Shown: positions 56,451 to 64,000 of the stretch, piece after piece
Position numbering within the stretch: position 1 is the stretch's first letter
Layout: every line of letters starts with the position of its first letter
Assembly (NCBI GenBank): GCA_018061025.1
Contig: JAGOUY010000006.1
Coordinates: 1-64,000 of the forward strand
DNA: 64,000 nt
From: Patescibacteria group bacterium
GTDB taxonomy: Bacteria > Patescibacteriota > Patescibacteriia > 2-12-FULL-60-25
Direction: 5' to 3'
Notes under the pieces: model-generated
Told to the model about the DNA's origin: nothing
The model's input: the letters and a program-made list of their open reading frames with translations, nothing else
The model's database searches: none
Position numbers and translations under genes: made by a program

Positions 56451-59144
56451 TTAGCCAGCGTTCGCCTTTTTCGTCAATACCTCTGCTTTCTTCTTAGCCT
56501 CTTCCAACTTCTGCCGCATCCCCTCTACAACCCTCTCAGGCGCCTTGCCAACAAACTCTTGATTTTCTAATTTTTGTTGTGTTGAGACAATATATTTTTC
56601 TAATTCCGCTAATTCTTTCTTCGCCTTCTCACGCTCTGCGGCGACATCCACTAATCCCGCCATATTCATCGCCACCGATAACGATCCGGACACGGTCGAT
56701 GGCCAATCTTGCGGTGACACATCAACAAATTGAAGGCTGGAAGCATTCACGAGACGCTGAATCCAGGCAAGATTCTCGTTAATAGATTCCGTCTCTTTCC
56801 CTGCTCCTACCACCACAAACTCAACCGCTTTCGCCGGTTCAATCTTCTGCTCCGCACGCAAACGACGGATATCCGTCACGAGGACTCTGAGACGCTCAAA
56901 GGCCTGAACATCATTCTTTATCTCTCGAGAAGCCGTTGGCCACTCCGCCACAATCAAATCACCAGGAAAGCCCGCGATCTTCCATATATGCTCTGTCACA
57001 AACGGAACAAATGGATGCCATAATTTCAAAATCGTTTGAAGGATCTCTCGCAATCTTTCAGATTTGCCCGTTTCCACCTTCGCAATCTCTAAATACCAAT
57101 CCGCCAAATCACTCCAGGTAAAATCACGCAACTCTTCACCCGCCGCAGAAAATTGGTACGTTTCAAGCTTATCGGTAACAGAGACAATCACTTGTTGAAG
57201 ACGGGATTGCATCCAAGTATCAGCTAAGGTAGCTGGCAACGCCGGAACCCCCTCCTGCTCCCTCCCATCCGTTCCCGAACGGAGGGACGTCGCCTTGGTA
57301 AGGGGGAGAGTAAGAATGTAGCGGGAAATATTCCAAAGTTTATTCACGAGGTTGCGTGCGTCATCAACTTTTTCTTCATAAAAACGCGAATCATTCCCCG
57401 GGGTCGTTCCAATCATGACACTCCAACGCAGCGCGTCACATCCATGCGTTTGAATAATGGTCAGCGGATCAAGATTGTTGCCAGAAGATTTCGAAAACTT
57501 CTTCCCGGCCTCATCACGCAAGATCCCATGGATATAGGCGTTCTTAAAGGGAACCTGTTTTAAGGCATACGCACTCATCAAAATCATGCGCATGAGCCAC
57601 AGGTACACGATCTCGTACCCCATCGTCATCCATTGGGTTGGGTGGAAAAATGCAAGATCCTTAGTCTTTTCTGGCCATCCCAAGGTCGAAAACGTCCAAG
57701 CACCCGAAGAAAACCAGGTATCAAGCGTATCTGGATCCTGCTCCCACCCCTCTCCTGGACTCTCTATTCCAACTCGAATTTCCTGACCCTCCTTATTCTC
57801 GATACTCTTGTACCAGACAGGAATGCGATGCCCCCACCAAATTTGACGAGACAAACACCAGTCACGCAAATGCTCAATACGATCTAAATACAATTTTTGA
57901 TAGCGTTCAGGCAAAATAGAGACGCGAGCCTCTGCATTCCCCTCAAGTCCATCCGTCACGGCTTCTCGCATTAAATCCTTTAAACTCCTGCCACGGCCTG
58001 GAATCACCTTGTTCACATCTAACCACCACTGGGTCAGCGGCAACGATTCAATCACGTCTCCAAAACGATCCGAGGTTCCAACACTTTGGGTGATGTCTTC
58101 TTCCTTTTCTAACAGCTGTTCATCACGCAACCATTGCACAAATTTCTCACGCGCCACTTCGACAGATAGACCAACATATCCAGAACCAGCGGCTTCTGTC
58201 ATTTTCCCATCGGTTCCAATCACAGATACAAGCCCAATCGGCGTCCCTTGAGCTTTCTGCTTCTCGTACATCGCAAAATCTACCGCACTATGGGCAGGTG
58301 TTACGCCAAGCGCACCCGTTCCAAAGCCTTTCTCAACACCTTCATCCGCAATAATCTTAATCTGGAGTGGAGCCTGAGCGCCAACATCCACGTTAAACGT
58401 CTGGCCAATATATTGCTGATAGCGCTCATCATTGGGATGGACTGCCACCGCCGTATCCCCCAGTTTCGTTTCAGGACGTGTCGTCGCAATCGTAATAGGA
58501 AAGTCTTTCGAGTACTTAAACGTATACAGCTTAGATGGACGATCAACATACGCGAGTTCATCATCGGAACACGTCGATTGACCCTTTACAGACCAATTCA
58601 CCACGCGATATCCACGATAGATCAACCCATCACGATACATTGAGCAAAACAGCTCATTAACCGCCCGGCTACGTGCCTCATCAAAGGTAAACGCCAAACG
58701 CGACCAATCACAGCTCGTCCCCATTTTTTTGACTTGGCTTAAAATCGTTGCCTGCGACTTGTCAGAAAAAGCGCGGATTTCTCTCAGCAACCCTTCACGA
58801 CCCAACTCCTGCCGAGGATTCTTCATTCCACCTTCCATTAAAACCTTTTCAACCTTCGCTTGGGTCGCCACCGCCGCATGATCCGTTCCAGGAATAAGAA
58901 GGGCTTTTTTGCCCCGCATACGCTCAAAACGAACCATCGTATCCATGATCGCATTCTCGAGCGCATGCCCCAAATGCAACACCCCCGTCACATTCGGTGG
59001 CGGCATCATAATACAATACGGCTCCCCGTTTTGATTTCGATCAGGTAACTGGTCCGGATTAAACACGCCTGAGGTCTCCCAAGCCGCGTAAATCGCATCT
59101 TCCACTTCCGAGGCGATATACGCCTTAGGCAAATCTTGAGCCAT
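56451..59144 (-). CDS. valS: Valyl-tRNA synthetase
   Basis: A class I synthetase of 897 residues, normal length. MMPPPNVTGVLHLGHALENA has the HIGH box (HLGH), the CP1 editing domain is present (TIATTRPETKLGDTAVAVHP), and the KMSKS loop reads GKKFSKSSGNNLDPL. The C-terminal anticodon-binding and coiled-coil domains are complete (AEREKAKKELAELEKYIVST). The stop lies 17 bases from the tRNA-like gene on the same strand. Confidence 0.96.
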   Translation of the reverse strand: MAQDLPKAYIASEVEDAIYAAWETSGVFNPDQLPDRNQNGEPYCIMMPPPNVTGVLHLGHALENAIMDTMVRFERMRGKKALLIPGTDHAAVATQAKVEKVLMEGGMKNPRQELGREGLLREIRAFSDKSQATILSQVKKMGTSCDWSRLAFTFDEARSRAVNELFCSMYRDGLIYRGYRVVNWSVKGQSTCSDDELAYVDRPSKLYTFKYSKDFPITIATTRPETKLGDTAVAVHPNDERYQQYIGQTFNVDVGAQAPLQIKIIADEGVEKGFGTGALGVTPAHSAVDFAMYEKQKAQGTPIGLVSVIGTDGKMTEAAGSGYVGLSVEVAREKFVQWLRDEQLLEKEEDITQSVGTSDRFGDVIESLPLTQWWLDVNKVIPGRGRSLKDLMREAVTDGLEGNAEARVSILPERYQKLYLDRIEHLRDWCLSRQIWWGHRIPVWYKSIENKEGQEIRVGIESPGEGWEQDPDTLDTWFSSGAWTFSTLGWPEKTKDLAFFHPTQWMTMGYEIVYLWLMRMILMSAYALKQVPFKNAYIHGILRDEAGKKFSKSSGNNLDPLTIIQTHGCDALRWSVMIGTTPGNDSRFYEEKVDDARNLVNKLWNISRYILTLPLTKATSLRSGTDGREQEGVPALPATLADTWMQSRLQQVIVSVTDKLETYQFSAAGEELRDFTWSDLADWYLEIAKVETGKSERLREILQTILKLWHPFVPFVTEHIWKIAGFPGDLIVAEWPTASREIKNDVQAFERLRVLVTDIRRLRAEQKIEPAKAVEFVVVGAGKETESINENLAWIQRLVNASSLQFVDVSPQDWPSTVSGSLSVAMNMAGLVDVAAEREKAKKELAELEKYIVSTQQKLENQEFVGKAPERVVEGMRQKLEEAKKKAEVLTKKANAG

Positions 59145-59249
59145 AGAATAAAAGCAGTCTAAGCCAAAAACTCGGCGCTGCCAAATAGGACAGCGCAGAC
59201 CTCAGGCATCAGGGATTAGGCATCAGCTCCCCACCCACCTCACCCCCTT

Positions 59250-59385
59250 CTAGGGCCTACGTGGGGCACACATAAAAAGGAGGCTATTTAGACGTGACGA
59301 CGGCTAAATTTGAGCAGATTTCACAGCAGGGAAATATGCGTACTCCTTTTTATGTGTGCCCCACGTAGGCCCATCGCCTATATAT
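59250..59385. repeat. Hairpin element D: 30-bp perfect inverted repeat in conserved flanks
   Basis: CTAGGGC at 59250 opens a 30-bp perfect inverted repeat (59253-59282 with 59343-59372) around a 60-base loop containing shorter stems (TTTAG/CTAAA and ATTTC/GAAAT). The right edge GCCCATCGCCTATATATA and following CACAATCCAA match element C exactly or nearly, whereas the arms are unrelated in sequence. Confidence 0.85.
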
Positions 59386-59420
59386 ACACAATCCAACCCC
59401 TATACGATCCGATCGATCGA

Positions 59421-59450
59421 GGCTGGGTTCCCGCCTTCGCGGGAATGACA
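59421..59450. repeat. REP-like palindrome, copy 2
   Basis: Contains TTCCCGCCTTCGCGGGAA followed by TGACAGGAAAAAATCGGA, matching copy 1 (16471) over its whole length and into the flank. A TTCGTTCGGGATGACG repeat end follows at about 59464-59480. Confidence 0.8.
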
Positions 59451-59508
59451 GGAAAAAATCGGACTTCGTTCGGGATGACGCGGGGAAGAAGGGGGGGAAA
59501 CTCTAGCC

Positions 59509-59537
59509 TTGACATCTCCATGATAATGGCATAAGTT
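59509..59537 (+). promoter_or_regulatory. Promoter of the DHH phosphoesterase gene
   Basis: TTGACA (59509-59514) and TAAGTT (59532-59537) are spaced 17 bases; the ATG follows 24 bases later. Confidence 0.55.
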
Positions 59538-59561
59538 AGCCCATTCGTTGTCCATTCTCCC

Positions 59562-60710
59562 ATGGCGCTGAATCCCCTCCAACAAGCGGCCGAACGCATC
59601 CTTCGTGCCAAGCAAATCCTCCTTACCACCAATGAACACGCCTCGGTGGATGCTTTGGGCTCTATCATCGCCATGGGACTCGTCTTACAGCGCTTAAATA
59701 AGCCATTTGACGCCCTTGTCCCCAACTGGGATCCCAAACACTACCCCGACATCTTTCCAAAAGGAGTCGAAATCCGTCCTCAGGTCGGGGCAACGCATAG
59801 CTTTCACCTGCGCGTAAACTTAGCCAAAACTCCCCTTGCGGAACTGATGTACGATATCCGCGATAATATCTTAGACATTACCCTCATCCCCAAACATGGG
59901 AGCTGGACTCTTCAAGATGTGGGCGCTGACCAAGGACAAGATCGCTACGACCTCATAATCGCCATCGACGCACCAGATATGGCGTCTCTTGGAGCCCTGG
60001 CTCGCGAACAAGCAGATCTCCTCTATCGCACCGATATCATCAACATCGATTGCCACCCAAGCAACGAATACTGGGGGCAAATGAATATTATTGATCTAAA
60101 CTCCGTCTCCACCACAGAGGTCCTCTATCACTGGCTCCACGAATGGCAGCCAAGTCTCATGGACGAACGCTTGGCGACCACTCTGTTGGCGGGGATGATT
60201 GCCAAAACCAACAGCTTCCGTAGCAGTCACGTTACCCCACGCACGCTCGCCGCTTCGTCAGAACTCATGAGCCTTGGCGCCAACCGCGAAGGCATCGTCC
60301 ATGGCTTATGGCGTACCCGTTCTGTCGCCACCTTAAAATTATGGGGACGAGCGCTGTCCAGACTCGAACAAGACCGCGAGCTTGGTCTGGTGTGGACCAC
60401 GCTCAGCATCGCGGACGGACTCGAAGCTGGTGCCCACCCCGACCAACTCGACGGCGTCGTAGACGAGCTCCTCTCCTACGCACCAGAGGCAAAAATCGTC
60501 GCCCTCCTAACCGAACAAAAAGATGAAATCGTGGTCAGCCTTCACGCCGCCGCGCCCCTATCTGCCACCGAAATCGCCCGACCGTTCAATGGACACGGCA
60601 CACGCGAACGATCCATTTTCCGCGTTAAACAAGAAAACAACGTCATCGAAACCATTCAATCCATCCTCGACCGTCTCAAAAAAACCTTACGTGCTACAAA
60701 AGGCGTATAA
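59562..60710 (+). CDS. DHH-family phosphoesterase (NrnA-like)
   Basis: A 382-residue protein. Family motifs: LLTTNEHASVDALGSIIAMG (motif I, with the usual first Asp-rich turn reduced to HASVDALGS), LIIAIDAPDMASLG (motif II) and NIDCHPSNEYWG (motif III, DCH for DHH). The C-terminal DHHA1 part ends GVVDELLSYAPEAKIVALLT and ARPFNGHGTRERS. NrnA degrades nanoRNA and pAp; substitutions in motifs I and III leave activity open. A terminator overlaps its stop codon. Confidence 0.82.
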   Translation: MALNPLQQAAERILRAKQILLTTNEHASVDALGSIIAMGLVLQRLNKPFDALVPNWDPKHYPDIFPKGVEIRPQVGATHSFHLRVNLAKTPLAELMYDIRDNILDITLIPKHGSWTLQDVGADQGQDRYDLIIAIDAPDMASLGALAREQADLLYRTDIINIDCHPSNEYWGQMNIIDLNSVSTTEVLYHWLHEWQPSLMDERLATTLLAGMIAKTNSFRSSHVTPRTLAASSELMSLGANREGIVHGLWRTRSVATLKLWGRALSRLEQDRELGLVWTTLSIADGLEAGAHPDQLDGVVDELLSYAPEAKIVALLTEQKDEIVVSLHAAAPLSATEIARPFNGHGTRERSIFRVKQENNVIETIQSILDRLKKTLRATKGV

Positions 60711-60730
60711 GAAATCTTATACGCCTTTTG
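60699..60730 (+). terminator. Terminator overlapping the stop codon of the DHH gene
   Basis: A perfect 14-bp stem (60699-60712 with 60717-60730, loop AAAT) ends in TTTTGCTT. The ascending arm contains the last two codons and the TAA. Confidence 0.88.
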
Positions 60731-60741
60731 CTTAGTTTTTC

Positions 60742-60769
60742 TGTCATTCCCGCGAAGGCGGGAACCCAG
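60742..60769. repeat. REP-like palindrome, copy 3 (inverted)
   Basis: TGTCATTCCCGCGAAGGCGG followed by GAACCCAG is the reverse complement of copies 1 and 2. It lies between the convergent DHH and transglycosylase genes. Confidence 0.8.
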
Positions 60770-60787
60770 TCCAGAAAGTTCATTTTA

Positions 60788-62302
60788 TCAATTAACGATA
60801 GCAACTTGCACCGGCTGCTTCATGCGGGGAGCAATCAAACGATATTTTTGTAGGTAGCCGAGTGTTTCTAGTTTCAGCCGACTCCGATCCAACGCTTCCA
60901 AATCCGCGGTTACTTGAGCATGTTTTTTCTGAGTCGTGGCTAACTCCGCTTGCAAGGTTTTTTTCTTACTCGCCTGCTTTTCGGCCGTTACTTTTTTCTT
61001 CAAGCGATTAATGGCGATCGCTAATTCCGTCTGTTTTACATCTAATTTTTCCCAATCAGCTCGATAATTCCCATCCCACGCCGTTCCAAACCGCGTAATC
61101 GCTCGTCGAACACGTACACCCCCCGTGTTATACGCCGCAATCAGATAGGCGCGCATAGATTCTGGAGATGTCACGTAGGGATCGCGTGCTTGGGGAGGCA
61201 GGTCGAACCACACTCCATCTAAATAGGCAATTTGTGCCTTAAGCGCATTCGGAAGATTCCCCGTTCCTTCTTGAAAGTCCTTAATGAGATTCAAACTCGG
61301 CCATTGTCTTACCACTGCTGCGTACGTGCTGGGAATAAACTGCAACAACCCATTCGCCCCCGCCGAAGAAATCTCTTGATGAAAGGCATTTTGCTCATTT
61401 AAGCCCAGCTCAAGATAAAATAGGTCTAAACGATCATCCGCCCCTGAACGCACAGACCCATGGTCCATGTGCTCAATCGCCATAATGGATTTAAGCGCAA
61501 CAGGATCTGCTACATCCGCTAACAACTTACCCGGAAACGCCTTGGACGGAATATTCTTGGCGCGTATGTCTTGCAACGCATCTTGCACAAGCCGATCTAA
61601 AACCACTTTGCCCCAGTCGACGATCTCCTGGGTATGAAGAGATTTGCTATACGGCACATAGACCATCTGCCGCAGAGTATAGACCGTCGCCTTCTTTTCA
61701 ACCGCTGTCTGCCATAACGGATAACGAACCCCTACCACCACATTCTGTGCGGGTGTCACGGCATAATCCGTATCATAGCCACTTCCTCCTCGCACTTGGA
61801 TCTGAAGGTCGGGAGGAATATTCCGTAAAGAAGACCCGTTTTTCTCAAGCGAGATAAGGCGGATCTGATCCAAATCCTTGTCCCACAACGCCAAGGTGAC
61901 CGTTCTCCAATCGGAGGGTTTTTGTTTCACGGTACGTACTGGTTCACGTCCCGCTTCCAAGAGCATATGCGCACGACGTACGGCTGAGATCACCCGTGGA
62001 GCGGCAATTCCATTTAAAAAAGCGGGAACCGCAGGATCAACTGGACTCGAAGGAGTAGGAATCGAGGGCGCAGGAGCGGGAACAGGTTCCGCAAGAGGCG
62101 TCCCTGCCAAGCGGGCTAGGAGATCTGCTTCCGTAGCTGCCGTCAAACCAGAGCGGATATCTGTGTAACTCCCATTTGAGGTACGCAAAATGAGCGGAGG
62201 TAAGGCCGTCTCAGACGCTTGAGCCTGAACAAACGGCACGAACCCACCGACCAAAAAACCAGCACACAGGAGGACAAAAAAAGAACGGGAAAGAAATAAC
62301 AT
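60788..62302 (-). CDS. Secreted lytic transglycosylase (SLT-like)
   Basis: A 504-residue protein with a signal peptide (SRSFFVLLCAGFLVGGFVPF, cleavage near VQAQA) and a Pro-rich linker (AEPVPAPAPSIPTPSSPVDP). The SLT fold follows in the second half: MAIEHMDHGS with the catalytic Glu, SSAGANGLLQFIPSTYAAVV and YLIAAYNTGGVRVRRAITRF. A coiled coil ends the protein (AINRLKKKVTAEKQASKKKT... LEALDRSRLKLE). It likely cuts peptidoglycan glycan strands. The call is firm for the domain, uncertain for the role. Confidence 0.85.
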   Translation of the reverse strand: MLFLSRSFFVLLCAGFLVGGFVPFVQAQASETALPPLILRTSNGSYTDIRSGLTAATEADLLARLAGTPLAEPVPAPAPSIPTPSSPVDPAVPAFLNGIAAPRVISAVRRAHMLLEAGREPVRTVKQKPSDWRTVTLALWDKDLDQIRLISLEKNGSSLRNIPPDLQIQVRGGSGYDTDYAVTPAQNVVVGVRYPLWQTAVEKKATVYTLRQMVYVPYSKSLHTQEIVDWGKVVLDRLVQDALQDIRAKNIPSKAFPGKLLADVADPVALKSIMAIEHMDHGSVRSGADDRLDLFYLELGLNEQNAFHQEISSAGANGLLQFIPSTYAAVVRQWPSLNLIKDFQEGTGNLPNALKAQIAYLDGVWFDLPPQARDPYVTSPESMRAYLIAAYNTGGVRVRRAITRFGTAWDGNYRADWEKLDVKQTELAIAINRLKKKVTAEKQASKKKTLQAELATTQKKHAQVTADLEALDRSRLKLETLGYLQKYRLIAPRMKQPVQVAIVN

Positions 62303-62356
62303 ACCTATACCAACATCATACCAACCCGGAGGAAAAAAGTAACACCGAGTCTGTTA

Positions 62357-62845
62357 TTAACCTCTTCCGTTTGCGCGACGCTGCTCTTGGCTAATGATGC
62401 GCAACGCTTTTACCAACAACTTCGCCAAGTTCATATACCCACACGTTTCAAAAATCCGTTCAACTGGTACCCAGATCGCTTCCCAGATCGCTTCTTCCCC
62501 CGTCAAAATCTCTTTCGCATCGGGCGCCGCTTCAAATAGAAAGAATTGGATATTTTTCTCGATCAATTGCCCTTCTTTGCGTAAACGAAAAGAGGTTTTG
62601 CCAATCGGAGCCACAAAACGCAAATTCACCAGTCCGACTTCTTCCTTAATTTCACGGATGGCCGTCTCAACCAGACTCTCTCCTAAATCACGATGACCTT
62701 TTGGGAACGTCCAGCGCCCCTTGCCATGGCGCAAAAAGAAAAACTCGAGCCGTCCTTCGCGACGACGATAGATAATCCCTCCAGCCCCAATCTCAACGCG
62801 TAAGCGTTGGGAATAGTTATGGAGTGGTTGAGGTTGTGACCGCAC
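62357..62845 (-). CDS. Nudix hydrolase, probably Ap4A/ADP-ribose-type
   Basis: The domain starts VEIGAGGIIYRRREGRLEFF and contains the Nudix box KGHRDLGESLVETAIREIKE followed by EVG, with all catalytic Glu. GRWTFPKGH is typical of bis-nucleoside tetraphosphate hydrolases of this type. The frame is open up to an ATG at 62926, which would overlap the upstream protease gene by 110 bases. GTG 62845 (162 residues) is taken because it limits the overlap to 29 bases; the true start is unsure. Confidence 0.8.
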   Translation of the reverse strand: MRSQPQPLHNYSQRLRVEIGAGGIIYRRREGRLEFFFLRHGKGRWTFPKGHRDLGESLVETAIREIKEEVGLVNLRFVAPIGKTSFRLRKEGQLIEKNIQFFLFEAAPDAKEILTGEEAIWEAIWVPVERIFETCGYMNLAKLLVKALRIISQEQRRANGRG

Positions 62846-64000
62846 GACGCGTGGATGTCGCGGTTCCGTTAAGGATACCGACGGCACGGTCGAGGACAGG
62901 ATCTCGTTTGGCTTCATAATCTTCAAGAGTTTGTTCTACCACCACATCAGGTTCAAGACCCGTCTTGTGGATCGTCCGTTCCTTTGGCGTAAGCCATTCA
63001 TAAATAGTGATCTTGAGGGCGGAACCATCCTCAAAATCACGCACTTCTTGCACCGAACCCTTCCCAAAGGTCTTCGTTCCTACCAAGGTGGCTAATCCAT
63101 AGTCTTGCAAGGCTCCGGCCACAATTTCCGAGGCACTCGCAGAACCTTCATTCACAAGCACCATGGTAGGCATGTTGGCCAACCGAGCAGAACCAATCCC
63201 ACGCAACTCCTCGTCAATCTTGCCGTGGCGACGTTCTTTGACCACGATCTTATCACCCGTCCAAGCCGCTGTAATTCGTTGAGCCTGGTCTAACAATCCA
63301 CCTGGATCATTACGCAAATCAAGAACAAGCCCCTTGGGACGCTGTGCCAACAAGGTGGAAACCGCTTTATCAAACATCGAAGCAGACTCCGCGGTAAAAC
63401 TGCTTACGCTGATATACGCAATTCCTTCTGGCAACATCTTCGACTTAACACTCAAAACGCGGATCACATCGCGCGTAATGGTGACGTCAAAGAGAGGTTT
63501 GGTGGCTTTTTCGCGGTAAAGGGTAAGGGTCACATGCGTCCCCTTTTCGCCACGAATCTTTTGCACTGCCTGGTCTACGGTTAAGCCCGTGGTTTCTTCG
63601 CCATTAATCTTAGCAATTAAATCGCCCGCCAACAACCCCGCCTTAGCTGCAGGCGTATCAGGCAAAGGGGCGATGATCTGAAGAACATCTTTCTTTAAGC
63701 CAATTTCAGCCCCGATTCCACCAAACGAACCTTTGATACTGGAGGTAAAATCTTCTGCTGCTTGAGGTTCAAAAAAGGTGGTGTAGGGATCACCCGTTCC
63801 CATCGCTAGCCCATTCAATGCTCCGTACAGTAAATCCTGGTCTTTAATCGGCTGTTCATAGTAACGGCTCTTAATATCTTTCCAGACCTCCCAAAAAATC
63901 CTAAAGTCAACGTCATTAGAGACTAGCCCCGCCGGAGGCAACTGACCTTGGCCCAAGACACGTCCATCATGATTGTAGGTGGACGAGGTAGACGAAAAGG
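62817..64000 (-). CDS. C-terminal processing peptidase (S41, CtpA/Prc-like), 5' end cut by the window edge
   Basis: The reading frame is open to the last base of the window, so the N-terminal signal or anchor is missing. Visible parts: an N-terminal helical domain (WEVWKDIKSRYYEQPIKDQD), PDZ domain (GIGAEIGLKKDVLQIIAPLP, AKAGLLAGDLIAKINGEETT), and the S41 catalytic core with the Ser in VNEGSASASEIVAGALQDYG and Lys in VGTKTFGKGSVQEV. It cleaves exported proteins at exposed C-termini. The low-complexity tail overlaps the Nudix gene. Confidence 0.93.
   Translation of the reverse strand, partial: FSSTSSTYNHDGRVLGQGQLPPAGLVSNDVDFRIFWEVWKDIKSRYYEQPIKDQDLLYGALNGLAMGTGDPYTTFFEPQAAEDFTSSIKGSFGGIGAEIGLKKDVLQIIAPLPDTPAAKAGLLAGDLIAKINGEETTGLTVDQAVQKIRGEKGTHVTLTLYREKATKPLFDVTITRDVIRVLSVKSKMLPEGIAYISVSSFTAESASMFDKAVSTLLAQRPKGLVLDLRNDPGGLLDQAQRITAAWTGDKIVVKERRHGKIDEELRGIGSARLANMPTMVLVNEGSASASEIVAGALQDYGLATLVGTKTFGKGSVQEVRDFEDGSALKITIYEWLTPKERTIHKTGLEPDVVVEQTLEDYEAKRDPVLDRAVGILNGTATSTRRAVTTSTTP

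Noticed and set aside
59158..59500. Insertion sequence at the 59-kb inverted repeat
   Set aside because: The interval between the arms is only 60 bases and no transposase is encoded in or near it.

Overview
The window looks like a chromosomal segment of a candidate-phyla-radiation (Patescibacteria) bacterium. The grounds are indirect: compact genes, several conserved membrane or secreted proteins with no recognisable function, short forms of core enzymes (an aspartyl-tRNA synthetase of about 464 residues without the GAD insert), a rod-shape operon, a class I ribonucleotide reductase, and few genes with a Shine-Dalgarno sequence. No rRNA or ribosomal protein gene is present to settle the taxon.

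Layout. 0-4.1 kb: ribonucleotide reductase operon (ATP-cone/TSCPD fusion, nrdB, nrdA). 4.1-12 kb: rmuC, a DUF218 protein, small membrane proteins, a dinB operon, an FtsQ-like protein, a kinase-like protein, a secreted protein and two tRNA genes. 12-24.5 kb: a Nudix hydrolase, glycosyltransferase, D-Ala-D-Ala carboxypeptidase, scpB-scpA-aspS, asnS, recO, yqgF, rnhB. 24.6-30.2 kb: pyrF, then serS-nucleotidyltransferase-lysS-greA. 30.4-35.2 kb: mrdA-mreD-mreC-mreB. 35.4-42 kb: a DciA-like protein, a UvrD-type helicase-nuclease, a metallopeptidase and tgt. 42-51.3 kb: an accessory stretch with several unrecognised single genes, a YerC/TrpR-like repressor with a candidate operator, a lipoprotein and a class II photolyase. 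51.4-59.2 kb: tRNA genes, bactofilin, argS, tyrS, two odd tRNA-like genes and valS. 59.5-64 kb: a DHH phosphoesterase, a lytic transglycosylase, a Nudix hydrolase and a truncated S41 protease.

Two styles of gene expression can be read from the sequence. Many housekeeping genes have a -10 hexamer (TATACT, TATCAT, TATCCT, GATACT) ending only 6-9 bases before the start codon, as expected for leaderless mRNAs. A second group of GC-richer single genes (12317-12520, pyrF, 42115-42639, 42820-43269, 43620-43922, 45854-47371, 47718-48146, 50910-51185) mostly carries its own terminator and, in several cases, its own TTGACN-type promoter and a Shine-Dalgarno sequence, and looks like separately acquired units.

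The most unusual content lies between genes. (i) Two 122-123 bp repeats (11990-12112, 30221-30342) have the same core, but their 18-bp terminal arms differ and the differences are compensated on the other arm. (ii) Three loci (16231-16410, 35284-35460, 59250-59385) share flanks but enclose quite different long hairpins. (iii) REP-like palindromes accompany two of these. (iv) A 31-bp perfect inverted repeat lies between recO and yqgF. No CRISPR array, transposase or integrase gene was seen. Odd proteins include a tRNA-guanine transglycosylase that lacks all four zinc ligands and a ribonucleotide reductase whose ATP-cone lies on a separate protein fused to a class II-type TSCPD domain.
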